From the IMG/VR virus record IMGVR_UViG_3300045778_000027, positions 1-24,078 of that record: a stretch of DNA of 24,078 nucleotides, one strand, 5' to 3'. Below, piece by piece: positions 13,529 to 21,815 of the stretch. Position numbers and translations under genes: made by a program. The number at the start of each line of letters is the position of its first letter. Position 1 is the stretch's first letter. The notes below the pieces were generated by a model. That model had not been told where the DNA came from and searched no databases. It saw only the letters and a program-made list of their open reading frames with translations. Source of the stretch: a virus.

Positions 13529-14887
13529 ATGGCAGGTTTAATATTACCAGTCGGATTCGAAAGAACTCCACCTCAACTATCAAATCTAGATCGAAAAGAT
13601 AGTCCTACAATTGGTCCAGAATTAAGAGCCAATAGTAACGATGGATGGATTCCTTTGTTTGCTACTGGTGTTGCGGGTACATCTTCAACTGGTTATTACA
13701 TCGATCTTATGTCGGCACTACAAGTGCCTATGTTTTACGCTTGCGTAACAAGAATAGCCTGTGATCTAGCTTCATTACCTTGGATGTTAAATCACTATAC
13801 ATCTGGTTCTGGATGGACTCGTGTTCGTGATCATTATGCCCTGCGAAAACTAAATAAGCCTAATAAAAGATTTTCAAGATATGAAACCAACTATACAAGT
13901 TATTTTAACTATGTAGGTACAGGTAATGCTTTTCTAGCTACTCCACTTGAATGGACTGGTATGTATGCAGGTTTACCAGCAGCATTAATTCCATTAATTC
14001 CCTTCTTACAGTGCTCTATGCCATTTGAACAATATAATGGTGATCTAAAATACGGAGCCAACTCTAAATTATTTATTGGTCTACAGACACATAGAGCAAT
14101 AGAAGTTGGTTATGAGAGAACACTTGTTCAAGAAGAAATTATTCATATGCGACAAAACTCTATGAATACCGGCCTTTGGGGACAAAATCCATTTAGTTTC
14201 CTAGCAGATGCAGTTGGTATTGCTCTTGCAGGTCAAAGAATAAATGGAGTTGGAATGAAGAATGGTATGACAAATCAAGGGTTCTTAAAACCAACTGGTC
14301 GTGCAGGCCCTGAAGCAGTTCAGCAAGCACAATCTGCTTGGAAAACAGCTACATCTGGTATGAATAATGTAGGTAATACTCCAGTGATGCCAGGTGGTTA
14401 TGATTTTATTAAGACTACTTTGACTCCAGCAGAATTTGAACTTGGTATGATAAGAGATCGACAGAATGCAGACATAGCCAGAGCACTTCATGTTCCTGGA
14501 TCCCTAGTAGGTTTAACAGATGGTCTTGCTTCTAATTACCCTGCAGAATTAAATAACTATCAAAATAGATGTCTTACTCCAATTGCAACTCCATATGAAG
14601 AATTACATCATGATAAATTCTTTCCTGGTGATGATGCAAATGATTGGGAATTAAAACTTGACTTTGACTTTCTTGGTCGTGCAGATGAACTTTCTAGAAC
14701 AAATACCTATGCAAAACAAATACAACTTGGACTACGCAAGGTTAATGATATTATCGACCTCGAAAGATGGCCTAGAAATCCAGATGGTGATATCTATATG
14801 CAGGCTCTAAATACAGGTACATTTGGTGAAAATGGTAGTGATCAGCAAGCTGGTGACCTTAGTTCAGCCAAAGAAGGAAACAAATAA
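13529..14887 (+). CDS. Portal protein (HK97 family)
   Basis: 452 residues, ATG 13529 with CGGAG upstream. Position between terL and the protease, length, and the sequence pattern MFYACVTRIACDLASLPWML (N-terminal core), MKNGMTNQGFLKP, IRDRQNADIARALHVPGSLVG and FLGRADELSRTNTYAKQIQLG all fit the HK97-type portal family, in which twelve subunits form the DNA entry channel. The C-terminus is Gln/Ser/acidic and probably disordered. Its stop overlaps the protease start (TAATG). Confidence 0.9.
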   Translation: MAGLILPVGFERTPPQLSNLDRKDSPTIGPELRANSNDGWIPLFATGVAGTSSTGYYIDLMSALQVPMFYACVTRIACDLASLPWMLNHYTSGSGWTRVRDHYALRKLNKPNKRFSRYETNYTSYFNYVGTGNAFLATPLEWTGMYAGLPAALIPLIPFLQCSMPFEQYNGDLKYGANSKLFIGLQTHRAIEVGYERTLVQEEIIHMRQNSMNTGLWGQNPFSFLADAVGIALAGQRINGVGMKNGMTNQGFLKPTGRAGPEAVQQAQSAWKTATSGMNNVGNTPVMPGGYDFIKTTLTPAEFELGMIRDRQNADIARALHVPGSLVGLTDGLASNYPAELNNYQNRCLTPIATPYEELHHDKFFPGDDANDWELKLDFDFLGRADELSRTNTYAKQIQLGLRKVNDIIDLERWPRNPDGDIYMQALNTGTFGENGSDQQAGDLSSAKEGNK

Positions 14888-15522
14888 TGAGAAAAATAAC
14901 ATCCAAACAACTATATAATTTAGTAAAAGTAACTGGTAAAACTCCAAGTAATGTTTTAATACAAAAAGATTATACAGGTGTTTCTGCTTCGCTTGAAGGT
15001 AGACAAGTCAAGTTTGTATTCAGTTCTTCTGCAGTAGATCGTGATGGAGATATCATTCTACCAACAGGCATTGATACAAAGAATTTTATGAAAAATCCTG
15101 TAATACTTTGGGGACACGATGCATCTCAATTACCAGTAGGTAAGTGTACAAATATTGAAGTTGTAGGTAATGAACTACATGGTACAGTAGAAATTTGGCC
15201 TGAAGATATGCCAGAAATAGGCCCTAAATGCGAAGCTATCTATCAAATACTTAAAAAAGGTGTTCTTGGTACAAGTATTGGATTTTTACCAATTGATTAT
15301 GAATTTAATGAAAAGGGTGGAATTTTATTTAATAAGATACAATTAGCAGAAACATCCATAGTTACTATTCCATGTAATCAAGATGCATTACCTCTTGAAG
15401 TAGGTAAAGAAATACAAGAAGAAATTTTGGAAACAACTATTCCAGTAACGACATTAGAACTACCAAAGAAAGATTTGTCTATAATTCGTAAAAGACAGAT
15501 GCAAATACTCGGTATTTTCTAA
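14887..15522 (+). CDS. Prohead protease (HK97 family S78)
   Basis: 211 residues, start overlapping the portal stop by one base. VILWGHDASQLPVG contains the catalytic His (H77) and LGTSIGF the catalytic Ser (S130). QLAETSIVTIPCNQDA is the conserved C-terminal strand of the fold. It cleaves the scaffold (delta) part of the major capsid protein and itself during prohead maturation. The last 40 residues are a charged extension that is probably removed or disordered. Confidence 0.9.
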   Translation: MRKITSKQLYNLVKVTGKTPSNVLIQKDYTGVSASLEGRQVKFVFSSSAVDRDGDIILPTGIDTKNFMKNPVILWGHDASQLPVGKCTNIEVVGNELHGTVEIWPEDMPEIGPKCEAIYQILKKGVLGTSIGFLPIDYEFNEKGGILFNKIQLAETSIVTIPCNQDALPLEVGKEIQEEILETTIPVTTLELPKKDLSIIRKRQMQILGIF

Positions 15523-15536
15523 ATATAGACTAAATA
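15520..15536 (+). promoter_or_regulatory. Two TAAATA elements before major capsid gene
   Basis: TCTAAATATA (15520-15525) and ACTAAATATA (15531-15536) in the 58-base leader of the major capsid gene. A dedicated promoter for this highly expressed gene would be expected. The first copy overlaps the protease stop. Confidence 0.4.
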
Positions 15537-15580
15537 TAATAATAACAGCCAATAACAAGGCAAGATCCAAGGAGGACGAA

Positions 15581-17155
15581 GTGTCCGATTTAGTTAAGTT
15601 AATTAAAGAACAAGCCATGTATTTGGCTAAAAGAGAAGCACTGTCTATTCAAGTCAAAGAGATCGAGACTAGAATTGCAACTAAGGAAGCAGAAGGCGAA
15701 GACACCGGGGAAGATACTGGTGCTTTTAATTCATTAATCGAAGACATTAAAGAAGTCAGTTCCAAACTGGCTACTGTTGCTACAAGACTTGCACGTCTTG
15801 CTAGTGTCGAAGAAGCAAATGAACCCGAAACACCTCCTGGTGCAGATGAAGATGGTGAAAAGAATTATCGTCAAGTAACAACCAAAGGATTAAATCCAAT
15901 GTCAAAAGTTCACTCTAACTTCAATATTAATACTCGTGGTAAGCAAGTAGAGCCAAAGAACTCCGAATTTGAAAAAGTTATGTGGGAACAAATGGCACGC
16001 TTTATTGCTAACGATCAAACTGTAGGTTATGGACAACGTGGTGCAGCAGAATGGGCACAGAAGTTCTTACCTGGAAATGATCTAGCAGAGTTTGTCGCAA
16101 AGTCTTCATTTATGGTTCAAAAAGGACCAATGGATACTAGCACTCCAATTATTCCACAAACATGGATTAATGATCCGATTGGACTTTTATGGTCCGAATC
16201 AAGTGCATTAGGTCGTTTTCCTCGCGAACAAGTTCGTGGTGGACAAGCTACTGTGCCGAAAGTAATGTCTGCACCTACTTTCCATTATGTTGGAGAAACA
16301 CAGCAAGCTACAAGTTCTACTCAAACATATGAAAGATTACAAACTACTTGGCATGAATATCAAGGAGTTGCCGATATTACCAAGGAATTGATTTACTTCA
16401 ATCCTCTTGACGCAGGTGCTAGACTTGCAGCTGATATGAAGAATGGCCTTGAACGCTTCCTATTAACTGAAGCCATTTATGGAGATGGTTCAGCAGTTGC
16501 AGGTGCTACAGGAGTAGGTACAATTACCCGAGTAAAGGGATTAATTAACCAAGCAAATAGTTCAAATTACGCTACAGCTTCTTCTGTTTCTGGCGCAATT
16601 GATGCAACTACTGTAAGTAACGATTATGGACACCTACAATTGTTCTTCAGTGATAATAATATCGAAGTAGATGGTGCATTTCACTTAACTACTAAAGGTA
16701 TTGATCAGTTCAATGCTTCTGCACGTAATCAATATAACTACTACTTCCCAGAATATGGTTCAACTCGTAAGATTAATGGTATCGATGTTGTATCAACTCA
16801 ACTTATGGGTAACAACGACACTCTAGTAGTTGGTGGTGTTACTCTTACAGGTGCTATGATTATTACTGTACAGCCTAAATTTACTCGTTTCTATGAATTC
16901 TCTCCAGTTCAATTCTTAACTTCTGATATTGCTTCTTACAACTCCGGTGGTAATACAATTTCAGCTTTCGCAAATAGAACTGTAGTATTCAACGCTTACG
17001 GTACATTCGACTTCTTGGTTCACCAGGACCAAGCAGTTTCTCTATTCAACGATAACAAGCTTTGGACTCTTAGTAATGCGTCTGGTAAGTCTTATGTCAC
17101 TCCGACATCTGTACCTTACAGCCCAGCAGCTTCAGGTGCCAAATCTTCAAGCTAA
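15581..17155 (+). CDS. Major capsid protein with scaffold domain (HK97 fold)
   Basis: 524 residues, starting at GTG 15581 with a strong AAGGAGG SD 9 bases before. Residues 1 to about 75 are a charged coiled-coil (EQAMYLAKREALSIQVKEIETR ... DIKEVSSKLATVATRLARL), the delta/scaffold domain, followed by an acidic Pro/Glu linker to about 110. The rest is the HK97 capsid fold, with a TSTPIIPQTWINDPIGLLWS start, DITKELIYFNPLDAG, and a FLTSDIASYNSGGNTISAFA-type P-domain region. The upstream protease should remove the N-terminal domain. The GTG start on the most highly expressed gene is slightly odd but the SD compensates. Confidence 0.92.
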   Translation: MSDLVKLIKEQAMYLAKREALSIQVKEIETRIATKEAEGEDTGEDTGAFNSLIEDIKEVSSKLATVATRLARLASVEEANEPETPPGADEDGEKNYRQVTTKGLNPMSKVHSNFNINTRGKQVEPKNSEFEKVMWEQMARFIANDQTVGYGQRGAAEWAQKFLPGNDLAEFVAKSSFMVQKGPMDTSTPIIPQTWINDPIGLLWSESSALGRFPREQVRGGQATVPKVMSAPTFHYVGETQQATSSTQTYERLQTTWHEYQGVADITKELIYFNPLDAGARLAADMKNGLERFLLTEAIYGDGSAVAGATGVGTITRVKGLINQANSSNYATASSVSGAIDATTVSNDYGHLQLFFSDNNIEVDGAFHLTTKGIDQFNASARNQYNYYFPEYGSTRKINGIDVVSTQLMGNNDTLVVGGVTLTGAMIITVQPKFTRFYEFSPVQFLTSDIASYNSGGNTISAFANRTVVFNAYGTFDFLVHQDQAVSLFNDNKLWTLSNASGKSYVTPTSVPYSPAASGAKSSS

Positions 17156-17168
17156 AAATACTATTGAT

Positions 17169-17194
17169 AATTGGGGGATTAATTTCCCCCAATT
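17169..17194. terminator. Hairpin after major capsid gene
   Basis: Perfect 10-bp stem (17169-17178 with 17185-17194) containing five G-C pairs and a six-base loop, 14 bases after the capsid stop. There is no T-run, so it may reduce read-through or protect the capsid mRNA 3' end rather than fully terminate. Confidence 0.6.
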
Positions 17195-17215
17195 ATCTCC
17201 AATTAGGAAAAACAC

Positions 17216-17398
17216 ATGTTCGTAAAATTAATACAAGATCATGGTCCATATCTAGTAGGTAAAATAGTTGAAGTCAACGATGTTATTGCAAATGATCTTC
17301 AGAAGAAATTAATTGCAGTAGAAGTCAAGACAGATCAAATATCTCTAAAAAATATTAGATATTCTACTCCAAGCGCTGTAATCAAGAAAGTGATCTAA
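17216..17398 (+). CDS. Small SH3-like protein after capsid
   Basis: 60 residues, SD AGGA about 9 bases upstream. KLIQDHGPYLVGKIVEVNDVIANDLQKKLIAVEV fits the small beta-barrel proteins often encoded right after the major capsid gene (pattern: hG-x-Y-x-x-G-x-h-x-x-V-x-x-x-x-A). Role in those phages is unclear; a head-associated or assembly accessory role is likely from position. The stop overlaps the next start. Confidence 0.7.
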   Translation: MFVKLIQDHGPYLVGKIVEVNDVIANDLQKKLIAVEVKTDQISLKNIRYSTPSAVIKKVI

Positions 17399-18042
17399 TG
17401 CTTACATATCTTACATCTACACCTACAGTTAATCCAGTTGATTTGGAATTACTTCGACTCCATTGTAGAGTAGATGAACCAAATGAATTTCAATTACTGA
17501 AATTATATGCAGCGGGTGCTACTGACTTCCTGGAAAAATATCTAGGTAGATCATTTCTTGTAAAGAATTATAGTTGGACATTTGGACGAGATGATAATTT
17601 TCCCATAAATGGTTTTATGGGTCTTGACTATGTATCATTTCCACTACTTTGGAATTGGATGTCGTGGGAACAATCAATTATGCTACCAAGAGTAACAACT
17701 TCCTTATCTTCTGTAGTCTTAAATTATTGGCAGTATGACGCATATACATTAACACCAAGTGTTGATTATGCTTATGACTTAAATACTGCTCCAGGTAAAG
17801 TCAAGTTTTATCATTACGACCAAGTAGTGTATCATACTAGTTCAGTAACTGTTAATTTTACATCTGGATATGGTACAACTACAGATAGCATACCTCCAAA
17901 TATTTTAAGAGCCATCATGGTATTAACTTCTGAAGCATACGATCAACGTGGTGATACTGGTTATAGTAATGAAGTTCTTGAAAGAGTGTATGATATGGTA
18001 GCCAACGAAAGACTAGCATGTTTCGGTTCGCAGTGGTTATAA
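17398..18042 (+). CDS. Head-tail connector (gp6-like)
   Basis: 214 residues, TAATG overlap with the previous gene. The N-terminal VDLELLRLHCRVDEPNEFQLLKLYAAGATDFLEKYLGR is the helical signature of HK97 gp6/SPP1 gp15-type connectors. A beta-rich insertion (about 75-160) and a C-terminal helix (PPNILRAIMVLTSEAYDQRGD) follow. Twelve copies attach below the portal. Length is typical of the longer variants. Confidence 0.85.
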   Translation: MLTYLTSTPTVNPVDLELLRLHCRVDEPNEFQLLKLYAAGATDFLEKYLGRSFLVKNYSWTFGRDDNFPINGFMGLDYVSFPLLWNWMSWEQSIMLPRVTTSLSSVVLNYWQYDAYTLTPSVDYAYDLNTAPGKVKFYHYDQVVYHTSSVTVNFTSGYGTTTDSIPPNILRAIMVLTSEAYDQRGDTGYSNEVLERVYDMVANERLACFGSQWL

Positions 18043-18052
18043 GGAAAATTAA

Positions 18053-18421
18053 ATGAGTAATTTACCAACTACTGTAGGCAATATGAGATGGTCTGTATTA
18101 CTAGCAGATGAATACTTGGTACAGAAAGGTGTCACCTTAAAAACTGTATATGAAAATCCTGTTACTGTATTCGCTGCAATAGGTCCAAGTAAACCTTATC
18201 GTGCTCTATATGGTGTACAAGCAGACATCGGTAATTTCACACATCGAATAGTAATTCGTTACAGACACGATATACATTTATTTAAGGCAGTCATTAGACA
18301 ACGAGAACGAATTGACGGCACTATAAATATAGAAATATTTCGTATTCATTCAGTAACAGAATGGGAAGGCCAGCAAATTTGGCTAGTATTAGATGCAGAA
18401 CTCTTAACAGGAACAAATTAA
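18053..18421 (+). CDS. Head-tail adaptor / head closure protein
   Basis: 122 residues, SD AAGGA before ATG 18053. Beta-rich, with FTHRIVIRYRHDI and RIDGTINIEIFRIHSVTEWEGQQIWLVLDAELL, the pattern of SPP1 gp16-like head closure proteins. Residues from about 51 to the end are duplicated in the next ORF, differing at H/P in RYRHDI, A/E in FKAVI and A/V in LDAELL. This copy has the complete N-terminus and is taken as the functional gene. Confidence 0.85.
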   Translation: MSNLPTTVGNMRWSVLLADEYLVQKGVTLKTVYENPVTVFAAIGPSKPYRALYGVQADIGNFTHRIVIRYRHDIHLFKAVIRQRERIDGTINIEIFRIHSVTEWEGQQIWLVLDAELLTGTN

Positions 18422-18856
18422 AGTGGCAGATTTTATTTCATTAACTATTGATAATAAAGCAGTTTTGTTTGACAAGAAAGAAGTCAAGAAAGTTGTTAGA
18501 CAAGCAGGTATAATCTTAAAAAAGCCTGCTCTAAATGGTGTACAAGCAGACATCGGTAATTTCACACATCGAATAGTAATTCGTTACAGACCCGATATAC
18601 ATTTATTTAAGGAAGTCATTAGACAACGAGAACGAATTGACGGCACTATCAATATAGAAATATTTCGTATTCATTCAGTAACAGAATGGGAAGGCCAGCA
18701 AATTTGGCTAGTATTAGATGTAGAACTCTTAACAGGCACAAATTAAAGTGGCAGATTTTATTTCATTAACTATTGATAATAAAGCAGTTTTGTTTGACAA
18801 GAAAGAAGTCAAGAAAGTTGTTAGACAAGCAGGTGTAATCTTAAAAAAGACTGCTC
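18202..18856. repeat. 325-bp direct tandem duplication
   Basis: Two adjacent copies: 18202-18526 and 18527-18851, with TGCTC at each boundary (18202, 18527 and 18852, spaced exactly 325). By eye only about eight single-base differences separate the copies. The unit holds the last 72 codons of the adaptor gene and the first 35 codons of the tail completion gene. It is not a multiple of three, yet the junction is in frame and makes the chimera at 18423-18746. Confidence 0.9.
18423..18746 (+). CDS. Chimeric ORF: tail completion N-terminus fused to adaptor C-terminus
   Basis: 107 residues, GTG start one base after the adaptor stop, in the same context as the GTG at 18748. Residues 1-35 match the start of the 18748 protein (MADFISLTIDNKAVLFDKKE ...) with one difference (GII for GVI). 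From about 36 it switches to the last 72 residues of the adaptor, carrying RYRPDI, FKEVI and LDVELL in place of RYRHDI, FKAVI and LDAELL. It is an in-frame product of the tandem duplication. It may be a translated by-product or a second adaptor-like subunit; I cannot tell which. All three amino acid differences in the adaptor part are non-conservative. Confidence 0.7.
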   Translation: MADFISLTIDNKAVLFDKKEVKKVVRQAGIILKKPALNGVQADIGNFTHRIVIRYRPDIHLFKEVIRQRERIDGTINIEIFRIHSVTEWEGQQIWLVLDVELLTGTN

Positions 18857-19299
18857 AAGAATATATTCGAGCAAGTGATTCATCTGGCAGAATGTATGGA
18901 AAGCATCAAGCTAGTGGAGCAGGTCAATCTCCAAATAATTTAGTTGGAATACTTGCTAATTCGATACATATCAAAACTAGTAAGTCTGGACTAGCTGCAA
19001 TTATTACAGATGATGCTACAGCCCCGAATGGAAAATATTCATATGCACTATCACTTGAAGGTGGATCTGTAGGTGGTGGCGGAGGCAAGACATTTAAGGG
19101 TAAAACAAATATAAGAAATAAAGGTCATGGTAAAAGCGGTAAGATGGGAAGTAATGTTATTACTCCATCTACAATTCGCAAACAAGAACCAAGACCATTC
19201 TTATCTAAAGCCATAGAAGCAAAAAGTCCTGAACTAGATATTCAAATAAGACAGGCACTTTTACTTGGCGTAAAATTAAAGGATGTAAGAAATGGCTAG
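18748..19299 (+). CDS. Tail completion / neck protein (HK97 gp10-like)
   Basis: 183 residues, GTG start in the same GGCACAAATTAAAGTG context as the chimera. YSYALSLEGGS and PRPFLSKAIEAKSPEL near the C-terminus are the hallmark of HK97 gp10-type neck proteins. A Gly/Lys-rich stretch (VGGGGGKTFKGKTNIRNKGHGKSGK, two-part) is an unusual flexible basic insertion before it. It probably joins the head closure ring to the tail terminator. The ORF overlaps the next start by 8 bases. Confidence 0.8.
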   Translation: MADFISLTIDNKAVLFDKKEVKKVVRQAGVILKKTAQEYIRASDSSGRMYGKHQASGAGQSPNNLVGILANSIHIKTSKSGLAAIITDDATAPNGKYSYALSLEGGSVGGGGGKTFKGKTNIRNKGHGKSGKMGSNVITPSTIRKQEPRPFLSKAIEAKSPELDIQIRQALLLGVKLKDVRNG

Positions 19300-19837
19300 T
19301 TTTACTACAATGGATACTTATATTCAAAGAGTTCAGGCTGCAAGAAAACCAGCCGGAACAAAGTTATTTGTTACTGTAGCTGGAGCAACTGTAGTCGATT
19401 TATCATATTTTACTAGTGTAAGACCACCAGCTGCTTTCTTTGTACCTACTACTATTTCTTCAGAACCAAATCAAGATCAAAACGAAATTTACCAAGAAAC
19501 TTGGTATAATTTTACCGTAATTGTTATCTTGAATAATACTGTAGATGAGCGTGGACAAGATACTGCAACTCAAGCTTTCGATGAATATTTTTGGATTATG
19601 TTACAAATGTTACTGTATTACTCAAATCCAAACGATGATAGATCATTAATGCCTCTTGAATTTGTAAGTGCAGTTAATAGAACTATGAATCGTGCTCAAA
19701 ATGTGTTTGAATATAATTTTAGACAACCATTTACTATTACTACACTAGATGGTGACATGCCTACAGGTATTGATATAACTAAAATTACTATTGATACCAA
19801 TTTTAGTTTGAATGCAGTAATACAAATTTCACCTTAA
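19292..19837 (+). CDS. Tail terminator-like protein
   Basis: 181 residues, SD AAGGA, overlapping the previous gene. Its position between the gp10-like protein and the sheath corresponds to the tail terminator of Mu-like and other contractile tails (Mu gp37-type region). Alpha/beta composition with ETWYNFTVIVILNN and DEYFWIMLQMLLYY is compatible with the terminator fold. The assignment rests mainly on position and is moderate. Confidence 0.65.
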   Translation: MASFTTMDTYIQRVQAARKPAGTKLFVTVAGATVVDLSYFTSVRPPAAFFVPTTISSEPNQDQNEIYQETWYNFTVIVILNNTVDERGQDTATQAFDEYFWIMLQMLLYYSNPNDDRSLMPLEFVSAVNRTMNRAQNVFEYNFRQPFTITTLDGDMPTGIDITKITIDTNFSLNAVIQISP

Positions 19838-19853
19838 ATTTGATTACAAATAA

Positions 19854-19859
19854 TAAATA
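19854..19859 (+). promoter_or_regulatory. Candidate late promoter element TAAATA
   Basis: AATAAATATT in the 55-base leader of the sheath gene, about 20 bases before the AAGGAG SD. Confidence 0.35.
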
Positions 19860-19892
19860 TTGATATAAGTTTTATTAAAGAAGGAGCCAACA

Positions 19893-21368
19893 ATGGCATC
19901 AACTATTCAAGTAGCCCCAATAGTTCCAAGTAATTGGAATCTGCCGGGTTTCAATTATAAGATTACTGCCGGCGCTCCTGCTGTGTCCGGAACTGGATAC
20001 CGCTATTTACTGATCGCTCAAACTACAACAGCAAGCGCGGCTACTACTACTCCACAGTTTGCTACTTCAGTTCAGCAAATAGCAAAGACATATGGATATG
20101 GTTCAAGTATTGCTTTGTTATATGCAGCAGTAAGAGAGAATGACCAATTTACAGAAACATATGTTCTACCTCTACCTGATCCATCTGGTTCTGCTTGTGA
20201 AGTGGTTCTTTCTATTGCTCCAACTACTCAAAGCGCATATGGTCAAATTCCATTACTCGCCGCAGGTGCTTCACTTCCAGTTATTACTAATCCAGGTGAT
20301 ACTGCAGGTTCAATTTATAATAGTATTGTAACTACAGTCAATCAAACTACAAATTTACCATTTACTGCATCTACAGATGGTTCTACCGGTGTAACATTAA
20401 CTGCAAAGAATGTAGGTGTTATAGGTAATTTCGATGTAAGATTTGGTTATTATGGTCCAAGAAATGGCGAAGTTATGCCAGACGGTGTTACTATTACTAC
20501 TACAGTAACCAACGGTGTAGGTGCTCCAGATTTAGCCGCAGTATTTGCTACATTACCAGAATTACAATTTAGTCAAGTATTCAGTCCTTATTCGGATGTA
20601 GAAAATACAAATGCAGTAATTGCTCAAATGGGTGACATAAGTGGTGCTTGGTCAGACAGAAAACAATTATTCGGTGAAGGCGTTATTGCTCTTAATGTTG
20701 GATCAGCAGCAGGTGCTCTTACTTGGGTAAATAATTTTAATTCTCAGTTTATCTCTGCACTTCCAATTCAGAACTCTCCAGAACCAATCTATCAAGTTCT
20801 CGGCAAATCTTATGGCTTTGCAGGTTTTTCCACTTCTGTAGATCCAGGAACACCATTACAAAATGTACAACTGGGTTTCTTGGCTCCTGCTCTTGAAGAT
20901 CAATGGGACAGCGAAACTAGAAATGCTCTTGTTAATGCAGGTCTTTCCACATTTAGAACAGATAATACTGGAACTGTATGGGCAGAAGATTTCGTTACTT
21001 CATATACTACAGATTCAACTGGACAACCAGATAATACATTTAGAAATTTGGAAACAATGAATTGTGTAGCAGACATCGTCCAGTTCTTAAAAGCTTATAT
21101 GTTAGCGGCGTATCCAAGACCCAAGTTATTTGACGACAATGTTTCTGTACCTACTATTCAAAATGCAACTACTGCAAATACTATGCTTGCTTCTTTGAAT
21201 TCTGGTTATAAGCAACTATGTAATCAATTAAGAGCAGATCAATATGCTTTCTTCGTGGCAAACTCTGCAGTACAGCGTAATGGTAATGAAGTTCGCTTCT
21301 ATGCACCAATTACACCACCAGGTCAAGGCAAGCAGATTAATATTCAGTTCAGCGTATTTTTAGGTTAA
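19893..21368 (+). CDS. Tail sheath protein (Mu gpL-like)
   Basis: 491 residues, AAGGAG SD, long leader with a TAAATA element. The N-terminus SNWNLPGFNYKITAG and the block TYGYGSSIALLYAAVREN are typical of Mu-type contractile sheath proteins. So are the mid-section SPYSDVENTNAVIAQMGDISGAWSDRKQLFG and the C-terminus VQRNGNEVRFYAPITPPGQGKQINIQFSVFLG. It polymerises around the tail tube and contracts on infection. Full length for the family, no break. A perfect hairpin follows it. Confidence 0.92.
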   Translation: MASTIQVAPIVPSNWNLPGFNYKITAGAPAVSGTGYRYLLIAQTTTASAATTTPQFATSVQQIAKTYGYGSSIALLYAAVRENDQFTETYVLPLPDPSGSACEVVLSIAPTTQSAYGQIPLLAAGASLPVITNPGDTAGSIYNSIVTTVNQTTNLPFTASTDGSTGVTLTAKNVGVIGNFDVRFGYYGPRNGEVMPDGVTITTTVTNGVGAPDLAAVFATLPELQFSQVFSPYSDVENTNAVIAQMGDISGAWSDRKQLFGEGVIALNVGSAAGALTWVNNFNSQFISALPIQNSPEPIYQVLGKSYGFAGFSTSVDPGTPLQNVQLGFLAPALEDQWDSETRNALVNAGLSTFRTDNTGTVWAEDFVTSYTTDSTGQPDNTFRNLETMNCVADIVQFLKAYMLAAYPRPKLFDDNVSVPTIQNATTANTMLASLNSGYKQLCNQLRADQYAFFVANSAVQRNGNEVRFYAPITPPGQGKQINIQFSVFLG

Positions 21369-21375
21369 CCATAAA

Positions 21376-21403
21376 TCAGGGGATATCTTTTGATATCCCC
21401 TGA
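21376..21403. terminator. Perfect 12-bp hairpin after sheath gene
   Basis: Arms 21376-21387 and 21392-21403, loop TTTT, seven bases after the sheath stop. No T-run follows. As with the hairpin after the capsid gene, it sits directly behind a highly expressed structural gene and may stabilise its mRNA end or partly terminate. Confidence 0.65.
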
Positions 21404-21415
21404 AGTAATCAGTAA

Positions 21416-21421
21416 TAAATA
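21416..21421 (+). promoter_or_regulatory. TAAATA before tail tube gene (weak)
   Basis: AATAAATAGG only 14 bases before ATG 21435 and directly before the AGGGAG SD. A T4-type start site about 6 bases downstream would fall at the SD, so this copy is a doubtful promoter even though it shares the motif. Confidence 0.2.
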
Positions 21422-21434
21422 GGGAGTAGAAGAT

Positions 21435-21803
21435 ATGGCAATGAAAAGAGGTGGAGTTTACTCCGTATTCATAGCTGGAAGTCCAGAAGATGTCGTTGGC
21501 GATGTCACTGTAAAATATAATACAATAAAAAGAGAAAATTTGATCGGTTTAGATAAAGTACACGGGTATCAAGAAAATCCTGATGTATCTTTTATTAGTT
21601 TAACCGTTCGTGCTCAACCAGGGCGTGATCAAAATTATTACTGGCAATTAACAGAAGCCGATGTAACAGTCAATTTTCGTGATGGTCGCCAAGCGACAGG
21701 TCAAGCAGGTTGGTTCATTGACGATCTTGAAGAAGAAGTCAAAGAAGGTACAATCAAAGTTAAGTTCTGTTTCCAGGATGAACTTTTGACCGTGACCCAA
21801 TAA
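21435..21803 (+). CDS. Tail tube protein (Mu gpM-like)
   Basis: 122 residues, AGGGAG SD. Follows the sheath gene, as in Mu-like phages. The sequence GGVYSVFIAGSPEDVVGDVTVKYN and YYWQLTEADVTVNFRDGRQATGQAGWFIDDLEEEVKEGTIKVKF fits the tube family (central blocks LTEADVTV and GR). It forms hexameric rings around the tape measure. Confidence 0.88.
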   Translation: MAMKRGGVYSVFIAGSPEDVVGDVTVKYNTIKRENLIGLDKVHGYQENPDVSFISLTVRAQPGRDQNYYWQLTEADVTVNFRDGRQATGQAGWFIDDLEEEVKEGTIKVKFCFQDELLTVTQ

Positions 21804-21815
21804 CAAGGAAATAAC

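Noticed and set aside
20140-21060. Leu-rich plus-strand frames inside the sheath gene
   Set aside because: Out-of-frame shadows within a full-length, well-recognised gene.
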